Source: CAYRWK01 sp964427965
GTDB lineage: Bacteria > Patescibacteriota > WWE3 > UBA101185 > UBA10185
NCBI GenBank assembly: GCA_964427965.1
Contig: CAYRWK010000026.1
Coordinates: 1-10,539, forward strand
Direction of reading: 5' to 3'
Length of the DNA stretch: 10,539 bases
In this document: piece after piece, positions 1 to 6,409 of the stretch
How positions within the stretch are numbered: the first letter of the stretch is position 1
How the letters are laid out: the number at the start of each line of letters is the position of its first letter
Notes under the pieces: model-generated
What the model saw: the letters and a program-made list of their open reading frames with translations, nothing else
Database searches by the model: none
What the model was told of the DNA's origin: nothing
Position numbers and translations under genes: made by a program

Positions 1-1663
1 CTACCTTGGAGCCTGTTTTGGCTTGGGATTCTGCTTCATTTTCTCCCAAAGCAAAAGGTCCAATTCTTATTCCTCCCTGATCTGTAACAGAACTATATTT
101 ACTATCAAAAGTAGATGCAACGGCACCACTACCGGACGGTAATAAGTATTCTTTTCTAAAGTAGTCGGAATCTAGGGCATACTCTGTTGGACAGGATTCT
201 TTAAGAACCCAGTCGGTTGGCGGTTCAATCTGTTTATACGTTACTGCTCCGGCTGGACCCTGGCATACTTCAAAATTAAATGGGTGGTTAGCGTTGGATT
301 CATTACCTACATAAGATGTGCACAGTTTATTGTACATGTCCAAATATTCTCCATACGGATGGCTAAGGGCAAGGCCCGGTCCGGATGTTGTATATGAGTT
401 CATTATTCCCCCAAGTCCATCACCTAAAGTTGAGTTGGCATTTTTAAAGTTTTCACAACTTACAAGCGTATCTCCTTCAAAACTAACATAACCTACTGCT
501 CCGCCAAACATGGTTTGCATAAAGCTTTGAGGTGCAGTTGGGTTTTGAATAAAGCGGGTTGAGTTTACCCTATGTTCGTATCTTCTATATGCCGGCATAG
601 TGCTTGAAAAAGGCAGGGTGTCCAGTGTGTTAGCTACAAGATATTTTTGAGTATTCCCATCTGAAAGACTACTTAGATCAACTATAGTGTCCAAACCAGG
701 TTCAGATCCCACGTCGGGAATATCAGTGTTGGTGTAACAGGTAAGTTCCTTTTCCCCACTATAGGGTAGACCGGGCAGACCGCGCAACTCGTTTTCCTTA
801 CCAAAGTTTTTTCTCACAACACAATCGTAAGCCCACCAAGCGCCGTCTGTTTTTTCTAACACATTAATAATTCCACCATTAGTTTTTGAATACCTCGTGT
901 CAAAATCCTTTTCATATAAATTGGCATCGGTTGCTATTTCTTCTACCAGATCAAACCCAACATACTTAGATTGAGTTAGACCATAGTTTGCTGAAGTAGG
1001 CTCGGCTGTATTACTTATACCTGGTGTATCACAGCTTAAATATGTATTACGATCTTTTACATAGTTTAAAGTCCCTGGAGCTGTTGTTATTGGAGTGGAG
1101 TCTTTGGGGCAGTTTACCTCATATACGTCAGAACTGCTGTAAAAGGTTTTACGCATTTTCATGTCTACAAATTTACCGCTACCACAAAAAACTACCGGGT
1201 AAACTGTGTGATCTGCAGGGCCTTGAATTGCAATGGGTATTGCAAAGTGTCCGTTTTCATCAGTTACACCTATTGTGGGCAACGGGTTTGTTAGACCCCA
1301 GTTTTGGGGATCTACACTTTTTCCGGATGGAGTGTTTATTTGCTGGTATACAACCACGCTGGCTCCTTTGATATATGGTTTTATATATGGGGACTTTAAG
1401 TCATTGGGGTCTTCACGTTCTAAACGATCTTTTTTTACGTGACCGCAAATATAGGCAATCCCGCTGTCTGTACCATTTTTTACAGCTTTGGGACAATTTG
1501 GATCTCCTGTGTTTTCATAAGCTCTTAATCGTTCTTGCGCTTCTATTTCAGTTGGAGTTAGTTCACCTGCAACAAATGCAACGGCTTTGCGGCTGTTGCT
1601 TAAAGTTAAACAAGAAACAGCAAGTACTATAAGGACTATAAAAGGAATCGATCTTGTTTTCAT
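1..1663 (-). CDS. Secreted, possibly lipid-anchored, cysteine-containing protein (partial, C-terminus beyond left edge)
   Basis: I see an uninterrupted minus-strand frame of 554 codons from ATG at 1663 to the window edge, with no stop. Plus-strand frames here are short and carry no domains. The N-terminus is a signal peptide: M-K-T-R, then a hydrophobic stretch to about residue 17. The LAVSC sequence ending at Cys18 fits a loose lipobox, so a lipoprotein is possible; type I cleavage near residue 30 is the alternative. Eleven further cysteines (57, 73, 160, 185, 211, 281, 309, 403, 448, 467, 491) suit an extracellular, disulfide-containing protein. Residues about 99-185 contain a V-T-D-E-N-G-H-F motif typical of carboxypeptidase-regulatory-like beta-sandwich folds. 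The rest is Ser/Thr/Gly/Asn-rich and I do not recognise it. A TATAAT lies 12 nt before the start, giving a very short leader without a clear Shine-Dalgarno. The function is unknown; a surface or envelope role is inferred. Confidence 0.85.
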   Translation of the reverse strand, partial: MKTRSIPFIVLIVLAVSCLTLSNSRKAVAFVAGELTPTEIEAQERLRAYENTGDPNCPKAVKNGTDSGIAYICGHVKKDRLEREDPNDLKSPYIKPYIKGASVVVYQQINTPSGKSVDPQNWGLTNPLPTIGVTDENGHFAIPIAIQGPADHTVYPVVFCGSGKFVDMKMRKTFYSSSDVYEVNCPKDSTPITTAPGTLNYVKDRNTYLSCDTPGISNTAEPTSANYGLTQSKYVGFDLVEEIATDANLYEKDFDTRYSKTNGGIINVLEKTDGAWWAYDCVVRKNFGKENELRGLPGLPYSGEKELTCYTNTDIPDVGSEPGLDTIVDLSSLSDGNTQKYLVANTLDTLPFSSTMPAYRRYEHRVNSTRFIQNPTAPQSFMQTMFGGAVGYVSFEGDTLVSCENFKNANSTLGDGLGGIMNSYTTSGPGLALSHPYGEYLDMYNKLCTSYVGNESNANHPFNFEVCQGPAGAVTYKQIEPPTDWVLKESCPTEYALDSDYFRKEYLLPSGSGAVASTFDSKYSSVTDQGGIRIGPFALGENEAESQAKTGSKV

Positions 1664-1675
1664 AACGACACTCAA

Positions 1676-1681
1676 ATTATA
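1676..1681 (-). promoter_or_regulatory. Putative -10 element (TATAAT) of the secreted-protein gene
   Basis: A perfect TATAAT lies on the minus strand 12 nt upstream of the ATG at 1663. Transcription would start only about 5 nt before the start codon. No good -35 is visible at 16-18 bp spacing. The site sits in the 42-bp divergent gap shared with the membrane-protein gene at 1706. Confidence 0.45.
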
Positions 1682-1705
1682 TCATCCTTGTGATAAACTA
1701 AGGCT

Positions 1706-2593
1706 ATGAAAATAATCAACAGTATCAAAGCTTTTTTCTATATTTTTACTAAAAGTTTAACTTCTATTAAATATTATCGGGATCTTGTATCTGCAAAGAC
1801 GGCGTTGTCAGTTAAGTATTTTTTAACATTAATGTTTTTAGCAACTCTTGTGATTACAACTTACTTTGGAGTTGTTCAAACTCCCGCTATATACAAGGGG
1901 GTTAACGAATTGATTACACAGGGTAAGGCTATGTATCCTCAAGATTTAATAATTAGTGTAAAGGGTGGGGCGATTAAGGTTAATAAACCTGAACCATATA
2001 TTGTGGCAACGCCCGAACAATGGCTTAACGAAATGGAAAAGGATACGACCCCGTTACCTCAAAACTTAGTGGTTTTTGATTCTAATGGGACGATTAATGA
2101 TTTTGATAAGTATAAGACGTTGGTTATTGTGAATAGTGCCAATATTTTGATGCAGGAGCAAGGCAAGATTAATGCCTACCCTACTAAAGATATGCCCGAT
2201 AATGAGTTGACTAAAGAGAAGTTCGTGGAGTTTATGGATTTGATGGTTGGGTATGCTAAGACCCTGCCCTACGTGTTACTGGTACTTGAGTTTGTTGGAA
2301 TTCTTATATTCTTAATGGTTTTTAGATTTATGTATGTGTTGATTGTGGGGTTGGTACTATGGGTTTTTGGTAAGATCAGAAAGTTTGAATATGGATACGA
2401 GGTCTACTTGAGAGTTGCTATTCATACGTTTACCTTACCTTTGGTGCTTTGGATTATTACCTTGGTTGTTGGGGTGAGTATTCCTATTCCTTTTTGGGGT
2501 TTTCTAATTAACCTGGTGTTTGGGGGTTTAGCTGTTTCAGGACTAAGGGTTAAGGATGCAAGTGGTGGTTTGCCAGATTCGCCGCAAGTGTGA
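1706..2593 (+). CDS. DUF1189-like polytopic membrane protein
   Basis: This 295-aa protein resembles the DUF1189 family in layout. A short amphipathic N-terminus with F/Y residues (F-F-Y-I-F, then I-K-Y-Y-R-D-L) leads into the first membrane segment at about 37-57. A non-cytoplasmic domain of about 125 residues follows (60-185). Three or four membrane helices are packed at about 189-212, 207-222, 237-260 and 262-283, with a short polar tail. The family is widespread in Firmicutes and candidate-phylum bacteria and has no established function. The start ATG is preceded by TAAGG only 2 nt upstream, a poor Shine-Dalgarno spacing. It stands alone on the plus strand, 22 bp before tRNA-Asn, and is probably ancestral chromosome flanking the element. 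The family call rests on remembered pattern, not a search. Confidence 0.8.
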   Translation: MKIINSIKAFFYIFTKSLTSIKYYRDLVSAKTALSVKYFLTLMFLATLVITTYFGVVQTPAIYKGVNELITQGKAMYPQDLIISVKGGAIKVNKPEPYIVATPEQWLNEMEKDTTPLPQNLVVFDSNGTINDFDKYKTLVIVNSANILMQEQGKINAYPTKDMPDNELTKEKFVEFMDLMVGYAKTLPYVLLVLEFVGILIFLMVFRFMYVLIVGLVLWVFGKIRKFEYGYEVYLRVAIHTFTLPLVLWIITLVVGVSIPIPFWGFLINLVFGGLAVSGLRVKDASGGLPDSPQV

Positions 2594-2615
2594 TAGCATT
2601 CGTCTAGCTTTTTGA

Positions 2616-2690
2616 TCCCCTGTAGCTCAATGGTAGAGCAGGAAGCTGTTAACTTCAAGGTTCGTGGTTCGAGTCCACGCGGGGGAGCCA
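2616..2690 (+). tRNA. tRNA-Asn (anticodon GTT)
   Basis: This is a complete 75-nt cloverleaf. The acceptor stem TCCCCTG pairs with CGGGGGA (one T-G wobble). The D arm is GCTC/GAGC and the anticodon arm GGAAG/CTTCA has a G-A mismatch at the top pair. The anticodon is GTT at 2648-2650. The T arm CGTGG/CCACG has loop TTCGAGT, the discriminator is G, and CCA is encoded at 2688-2690. The 3' half (2655-2690) is overlapped in antisense by the end of the serine recombinase gene, which marks it as the probable integration site. Confidence 0.96.
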
Positions 2691-2696
2691 GTTGGC
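2655..2696. other. Probable attachment-site junction (att) at the tRNA-Asn 3' end
   Basis: The recombinase frame crosses from element DNA into the tRNA at 2690. Its last 11 residues (WLPRVDSNHEP) and TGA stop are the antisense reading of tRNA positions 2655-2690. The end of the tRNA forms a small palindrome, GCCA-GT-TGGC (2687-2696), with a non-palindromic GT centre, which is the usual shape of a serine-recombinase crossover dinucleotide. Integration at the 3' end leaves a functional tRNA. No second copy of the tRNA 3' end was found in the window, so the exact crossover and the other junction are unproven. Confidence 0.5.
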
Positions 2697-4244
2697 ACTT
2701 AATATAACCAAGTGAGTGTCTTGTAAAACTTGAATAGCTGGAGTGTATTCTACCTCCACAATTTTTCTGTCTTTTACCCATAATTTCTTAAAGAAGAAGT
2801 GCAAGTAGGCTCGTTTATGGTCAGTATCAACCCTAGCGTAGCTTTGAGCGATATTTCTTGTTAACTCTAAAACTTCGTTCACAACGGCAACATCAATGGT
2901 TTTCATTTTATCTATGTCCGATAGTTCCTTCTGAACATTCAACATTTCCGCATCTAGTTTGGCGTTAAACCTCTGATATTGCTCAACTGTTAACTTAGTA
3001 GCACAATAATCCAGCTCTATTCTGTCCCTTTTCATTTCAATTGCGTCCTTGCGATTATTAGCGGATTTCCTAGCCAGTTTTACTCTATCGATGGTTTCCT
3101 GATAAACATTCTGAATTTGATTTTTTACTGCCTCTATGAATTCAGGCTTAAATGCGAGCTTATTAACTTCCTGTTGAACCTGGTCTTCTAAATTAGTTAA
3201 AGAGAGACTTCTTGCGTGACACTTGCCACGCTTCCCTGTTTGAGAACAGTGGTACATTCCGATTTTTCCGCCTCCGGTTTTGTATTTTTGGTTGTAATGA
3301 TATTCAGCCACAAACCTGCGACCACACTCTTTGCAGAATACGATACCTCTTAAAAGAAAATTGTGTTTTCTGTGTCTTATGCCGTATTCTCCCTTGTCCG
3401 TAAGTATCTGTTGAACAATATCAAATGTTGGTTTATCGATTAGCTTATCGTGTTTTCCCATACCTTCTAAGCCTCCATGCTTCATCCAGCCCCAGTAGAA
3501 CGAATTTCGGAGCATATGATGAACAACTGAATATTGTAGTGGTCGTCCTTTTCGGCCTCGGACACCGCTTTTATGTAAATATTGTCTAATATCGTAGATA
3601 CTGAAGTCACGGGTGGCATACATTTTAAAAGCCTGAGAAATAAATTGACGGGTTAGTTCATCGGGAATAATTATTCTTTTGTCATAAGGACCAGAAGGAT
3701 TCGGGTTTTTAATATTTTTATAGCCAATTGGAGCCCATGAAGGGTAATAACCAGCCTTAAACTTTTCCATTGCTGTTTGTCGTGCTTTGTAACCTGAGAC
3801 TCTTGGGTGCAGAGCATTTACTGCCGCAATAATCTCATCTAAGAACTGTGAATATGGGTCATCGCCTTGGGATTGCATGCCTGATAAAGCGACAATATCT
3901 ACCTTTTCTTTTTTAAGTAATGCCTTTACTCCAAGATAATCTTTAGTATCTCTCGATAGTCGTGAAGTATCCTGTACGATTAAATAATCAATATCTCCTT
4001 TTGTACAACGAGCCAATAAGGCAGTTAAACCAGGTCTGTTGAGATTCGTGCCTGTTTTTGCTTCATCGGTGAAGATTCCTATTAATTCTCCTTTTAGCTC
4101 TCGAACCTTTTCGTAAATTTTAGTTTGTTGAACATCAATAGACAGTCCCTCGTCTTTTTGATTTTGGGTCGAAATTCTGCAATATCCTACACATTTAGGA
4201 CAGATTGCTTTTAATTTTTCTTTTTCTTCATCTGTGTACCGCAT
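2655..4244 (-). CDS. Large serine recombinase / site-specific integrase (recombinase family)
   Basis: From ATG 4244 this is a 529-aa protein, normal for large serine recombinases. The N-terminal catalytic domain has the nucleophile motif Y-C-R-I-S-T-Q-N-Q (Ser25) and the D-T-S-R-L-S-R-D motif with Arg95 and Arg98. The recombinase domain follows (about 165-285, with P-I-G-Y-K). Then comes a zinc ribbon with C-K-E-C at 304/307 and Cys333 and Cys342. A coiled-coil-rich segment lies at about 350-470. I chose ATG 4244 because AAAGGGA lies 7 nt upstream; a TTG at 4265 would add seven residues but has no Shine-Dalgarno. The C-terminal 11 residues are encoded by antisense tRNA-Asn, so the circular form of the element would carry a different or reconstituted tail. 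All visible catalytic residues are present, so it is probably active in DNA integration and excision. Confidence 0.95.
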   Translation of the reverse strand: MRYTDEEKEKLKAICPKCVGYCRISTQNQKDEGLSIDVQQTKIYEKVRELKGELIGIFTDEAKTGTNLNRPGLTALLARCTKGDIDYLIVQDTSRLSRDTKDYLGVKALLKKEKVDIVALSGMQSQGDDPYSQFLDEIIAAVNALHPRVSGYKARQTAMEKFKAGYYPSWAPIGYKNIKNPNPSGPYDKRIIIPDELTRQFISQAFKMYATRDFSIYDIRQYLHKSGVRGRKGRPLQYSVVHHMLRNSFYWGWMKHGGLEGMGKHDKLIDKPTFDIVQQILTDKGEYGIRHRKHNFLLRGIVFCKECGRRFVAEYHYNQKYKTGGGKIGMYHCSQTGKRGKCHARSLSLTNLEDQVQQEVNKLAFKPEFIEAVKNQIQNVYQETIDRVKLARKSANNRKDAIEMKRDRIELDYCATKLTVEQYQRFNAKLDAEMLNVQKELSDIDKMKTIDVAVVNEVLELTRNIAQSYARVDTDHKRAYLHFFFKKLWVKDRKIVEVEYTPAIQVLQDTHLVILSANWLPRVDSNHEP

Positions 4245-4372
4245 ATTATTTCCCTTTCGGGACAAATGCGGTTGCCTACTGGTATACTAAATACCAAGTG
4301 GAGCAATCCGCTGGAAAAGGACTCTGTATCTTGCAAAGGACGGGTCCTTTTCTTTTATATCTAATTTAATAA
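4245..4372 (-). promoter_or_regulatory. Structured leader of the recombinase gene
   Basis: The 128 bp between the 61-aa gene and the recombinase are dense in structure. AAAGGAC occurs twice in the same orientation (4316-4322 and 4335-4341), and either copy can pair with GTCCTTT at 4344-4350, so the two stems exclude each other. A TGGTAT/ATACCA inverted repeat with 5-bp spacer lies at 4280-4296. The Shine-Dalgarno sits in CCC-GAAA-GGG, a small stem with a GNRA-type loop that could mask it. A TATAAA-like -10 on the minus strand (4354-4359) would start transcription near the stems. These observations suggest separate control of the integrase; no mechanism is proven. Confidence 0.4.
4280..4296. 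repeat. Inverted repeat TGGTAT-N5-ATACCA (operator candidate)
   Basis: Perfect 6-bp arms flank a 5-bp centre, 36 bp upstream of the recombinase ATG. The flanks ACT and AGT extend the symmetry imperfectly. Size and position fit a dimeric repressor operator or a recombinase half-site pair. Confidence 0.4.
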
Positions 4373-4558
4373 TCAATCATTTTTAGCTAACTGGCACGGG
4401 GTATTATCCGTACCCATATTTTTATTTATTCTCTGATGCTGTAACTGTTCGAATATCAATTCCACCCACTGCCGAGCCAGCCTATCCATATCACTTTCGG
4501 GATTTGGTTTCTCACACTTCTGCTTAAGCTGGTGGATTAACTGGCTCGGCTTTTTCAT
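4373..4558 (-). CDS. Small hypothetical protein of the recombinase operon
   Basis: This 61-aa protein starts 6 nt after the stop of the 146-aa recombinase-domain gene. It has no strong Shine-Dalgarno, so it is probably translated by coupling. The central part, D-R-L-A-R-Q-W-V-E-L-I-F-E-Q-L, is predicted to be an amphipathic helix; the flanks are Lys/Gln/Asn-rich. I recognise no catalytic motif. Its place directly between two serine recombinase genes suggests a small accessory factor such as a directionality factor or regulator, but that is context only. The tight spacing, same strand and coherent helix argue that it is a real gene. Confidence 0.6.
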   Translation of the reverse strand: MKKPSQLIHQLKQKCEKPNPESDMDRLARQWVELIFEQLQHQRINKNMGTDNTPCQLAKND

Positions 4559-4564
4559 AGTTAT

Positions 4565-5005
4565 TTACCCATTCACACAATCGCAATTGTCATCGATTCT
4601 TTTTCTAAATCGTGACTCAAAATCGTTAGCAGCCTCCATAATTTCTTCCATGTAAAACGAAAATGAATCACTGAGAAAAAAGAAGCGGGTACCTAGTTTT
4701 GCGAGTTGATATTTTATATTCAAATACTCCCTGCAATCTCTTGATATTCTGTCCAGGCTAGTCGCGATAATTAAATCAACAGGTCTTGCTACGTTTTTCC
4801 CTAACATCCTAACAAAGCCACGACGATTAAAATTGTTGGCTGATTCCGGGCAATCTTCGAAAACATCAACAAGCCTGATGTTGCTATCTCGGCAGTACTT
4901 TTTTATTTCCTCCTTCTGCTGATTAATGGATGTGCCTCCTGCAATTTGGTGTCTTGAACCAACTCTTAAATAGGCATATGCCGTTTTAGTTTTGTTAACT
5001 TTCAT
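4565..5005 (-). CDS. Small serine-recombinase catalytic-domain protein, nucleophile replaced by glycine
   Basis: This 146-aa protein is clearly a resolvase N-terminal domain: A-Y-L-R-V-G-S-R-H-Q at 11-20, G-T-S-I-N-Q-Q, a D-x3-S-A-x2-F-N-R-R-G-F segment, and L-D-R-I-S-R-D carrying the two conserved arginines. It ends in a charged helix where the long E helix would be. Two things are odd. The motif is normally Y-x-R-V-S-T-x-x-Q, but here Gly16 (GGT) occupies the catalytic serine position, one base from AGT. The protein also has no helix-turn-helix, recombinase or zinc-ribbon domain. It is therefore probably inactive as a recombinase and may act as a partner or inhibitor. Its ATG overlaps the stop of the upstream 427-aa gene (ATGA). 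A full AAAGGAGGTGA Shine-Dalgarno at 5015-5025 ends 9 nt before the start. Confidence 0.88.
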   Translation of the reverse strand: MKVNKTKTAYAYLRVGSRHQIAGGTSINQQKEEIKKYCRDSNIRLVDVFEDCPESANNFNRRGFVRMLGKNVARPVDLIIATSLDRISRDCREYLNIKYQLAKLGTRFFFLSDSFSFYMEEIMEAANDFESRFRKRIDDNCDCVNG

Positions 5006-6285
5006 GGGTTTTGTTCACCTCCTTTCAATACCTGAATATTTAACTTTTGGTTGGTCGAAATATTGCCATTTAGGCCGATAGATAGGGCTGAATTTGCTAA
5101 CCCATTAGTAATCTCAATGCTACGAAGAGTTGTTGTTTGTACTGGTTTTGTGGAAGTTGGTTGTTTCTCTACTGTTATGCTGACTGATGAATTACTATCG
5201 TTGCTCTTACTCTTATTTGAAGTATTACTATTAACTCTATGTTTAATGACACAACTAACCCTGTCTTTGTTAATGAGATTTGTTTGTTCAATTAAGTTGG
5301 TATCAATTTGATAGTAAATCCCAGCATTGTTTCCTCGTTTTTCCAGGTATGGTTTGAGCTTGTTTAAAACACGTTGTAATGTCGACCTGCTGATGTTGAA
5401 GTAACTCATTATCTCTTGACTGCTTTTGGCTTCTGGGGTAATGAAACAGGCTACTTTATGGGTTAGCTCATCTTTAGTTACTTCTTTCGGGAATTTAACT
5501 GCTTTGATTGAGGTGTTTTCTTTCAGGCAGTTAAACAGTTTTTCATTATGAGAAAACAAAGAGCCATCCTGTATCAATCTATAGTCAGACTCGTTACTCA
5601 TCGATTCAGTTTCAAAACCTATGTATTTTTGAAACGATTTAATAATGGGGATTGCCTCACTTTTAGCTTCCTCAAGGCTTTTAGGTTTGTAAATCTGAAC
5701 TTCTATTTTTGGGAGTATTAATTCGGAGATTGTCCTTTTCTTTAGTCCGAAATTTACAATGAAGCGATACGTTTTTATGTTTAAAACATTTTTGTCGACA
5801 AATAACTCCTTGCCTATTGTCAGCCATGTTTTCCCTTTTATTCTTCTATCTTCTCCGTCAGCATGAATGGTAGTAAAGAATCTTGCCTCAACCCTTTTGA
5901 TACCATCACTTACTGCATTGTAGTGTTTGTCGGGATAGCGAGTGCATATTTCAACATATTTGATTTTGATGTCTTTTACAGTTAAGTCAGGGAGATAGGA
6001 TTTCAAAACGGACACAAAGGCATCTAACTGGTTTTTAAAATCACCTCTGGTTACAACGTGGAGCTTTAGGCGCTGGACATCAAAATTAGCCCATGGTTTA
6101 CCCTTACGAAGAACAGTTATCGGAAAGTAGGCAGTTTTAGGCCAAAATCTGTATTTGTTTCTGTTCTCACAACACGAGAAGCCATTCCCTGCAATACACA
6201 ACCAGTCAATATTCGTTTTGCCAATTATCGACAACAGAGCATCGGCTTTGATGTTATGAAAATAGTAAAAATCTGTGTTATCCAT
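5002..6285 (-). CDS. Unrecognised 427-aa protein with C-terminal helix-turn-helix (possible replication initiator or regulator)
   Basis: I do not recognise a family across the full length. Residues 1-225 look like a mixed alpha/beta domain with alternating hydrophobic strands (L-K-L-H-V-V, I-K-I-K-Y-V-E-I, K-I-E-V-Q-I-Y). Residues about 274-327 form a winged-helix or helix-turn-helix unit (S-S-Q-E-I-M-S-Y-F-N-I-S-R-S-T-L-Q-R-V). Residues about 351-390 are Ser/Asn/Thr-rich low complexity. A large N-terminal domain plus winged helix on a mobile element is compatible with plasmid-type initiators, but no H-x-H or other rolling-circle motif is visible, so this is only a suggestion. The start at 6285 is the only ATG at the N-terminus and has no Shine-Dalgarno. 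The stop overlaps the next start (ATGA), implying translational coupling with the small recombinase. Confidence 0.85.
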   Translation of the reverse strand: MDNTDFYYFHNIKADALLSIIGKTNIDWLCIAGNGFSCCENRNKYRFWPKTAYFPITVLRKGKPWANFDVQRLKLHVVTRGDFKNQLDAFVSVLKSYLPDLTVKDIKIKYVEICTRYPDKHYNAVSDGIKRVEARFFTTIHADGEDRRIKGKTWLTIGKELFVDKNVLNIKTYRFIVNFGLKKRTISELILPKIEVQIYKPKSLEEAKSEAIPIIKSFQKYIGFETESMSNESDYRLIQDGSLFSHNEKLFNCLKENTSIKAVKFPKEVTKDELTHKVACFITPEAKSSQEIMSYFNISRSTLQRVLNKLKPYLEKRGNNAGIYYQIDTNLIEQTNLINKDRVSCVIKHRVNSNTSNKSKSNDSNSSVSITVEKQPTSTKPVQTTTLRSIEITNGLANSALSIGLNGNISTNQKLNIQVLKGGEQNP

Positions 6286-6376
6286 AGTGTATTTTGTGAA
6301 TCAATCACTATGAATATTTTGACTTACATGAAGGGGTTAAACCACGAGACAGGAATCGGAAACAAGGGGAAAATTA

Positions 6377-6398
6377 TCAGAAGAAAATCAGAAGAAAA
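6377..6398. repeat. Tandem 11-bp direct repeat (TCAGAAGAAAA x2)
   Basis: Two perfect adjacent copies (6377-6387, 6388-6398) lie in the 124-bp gap between the 227-aa and 427-aa genes. The spacing of one helical turn fits a regulator binding site upstream of the 427-aa gene. A/G-rich slippage is the simpler explanation. Confidence 0.5.
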
Positions 6399-6409
6399 TT
6401 GGAAAGAAC

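Noticed and set aside
1024..1632. Overlapping plus-strand frames (for example 1024-1371, 1233-1442, 1375-1632)
   Set aside because: They are shadows of the long minus-strand frame, which has a signal peptide and a coherent composition.
2422..2781. Minus-strand 119-aa frame across the DUF1189 end and tRNA
   Set aside because: It lies antisense to a membrane protein and a tRNA. The P-R-G-L-E-P-R-T peptide is simply another tRNA antisense reading.
3212..3403. Plus-strand 63-aa frame inside the large recombinase
   Set aside because: It is a shadow of the recombinase, with no ribosome site or recognisable domain.
4245..4265. TTG start of the large recombinase at 4265
   Set aside because: The extra residues are encoded by the Shine-Dalgarno region of ATG 4244, which has a well-placed AAAGGGA.
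5051..5311. Plus-strand 86-aa hydrophobic frame
   Set aside because: It lies opposite the Ser/Asn-rich tail of the 427-aa gene. Its Leu richness comes from the antisense of those codons.
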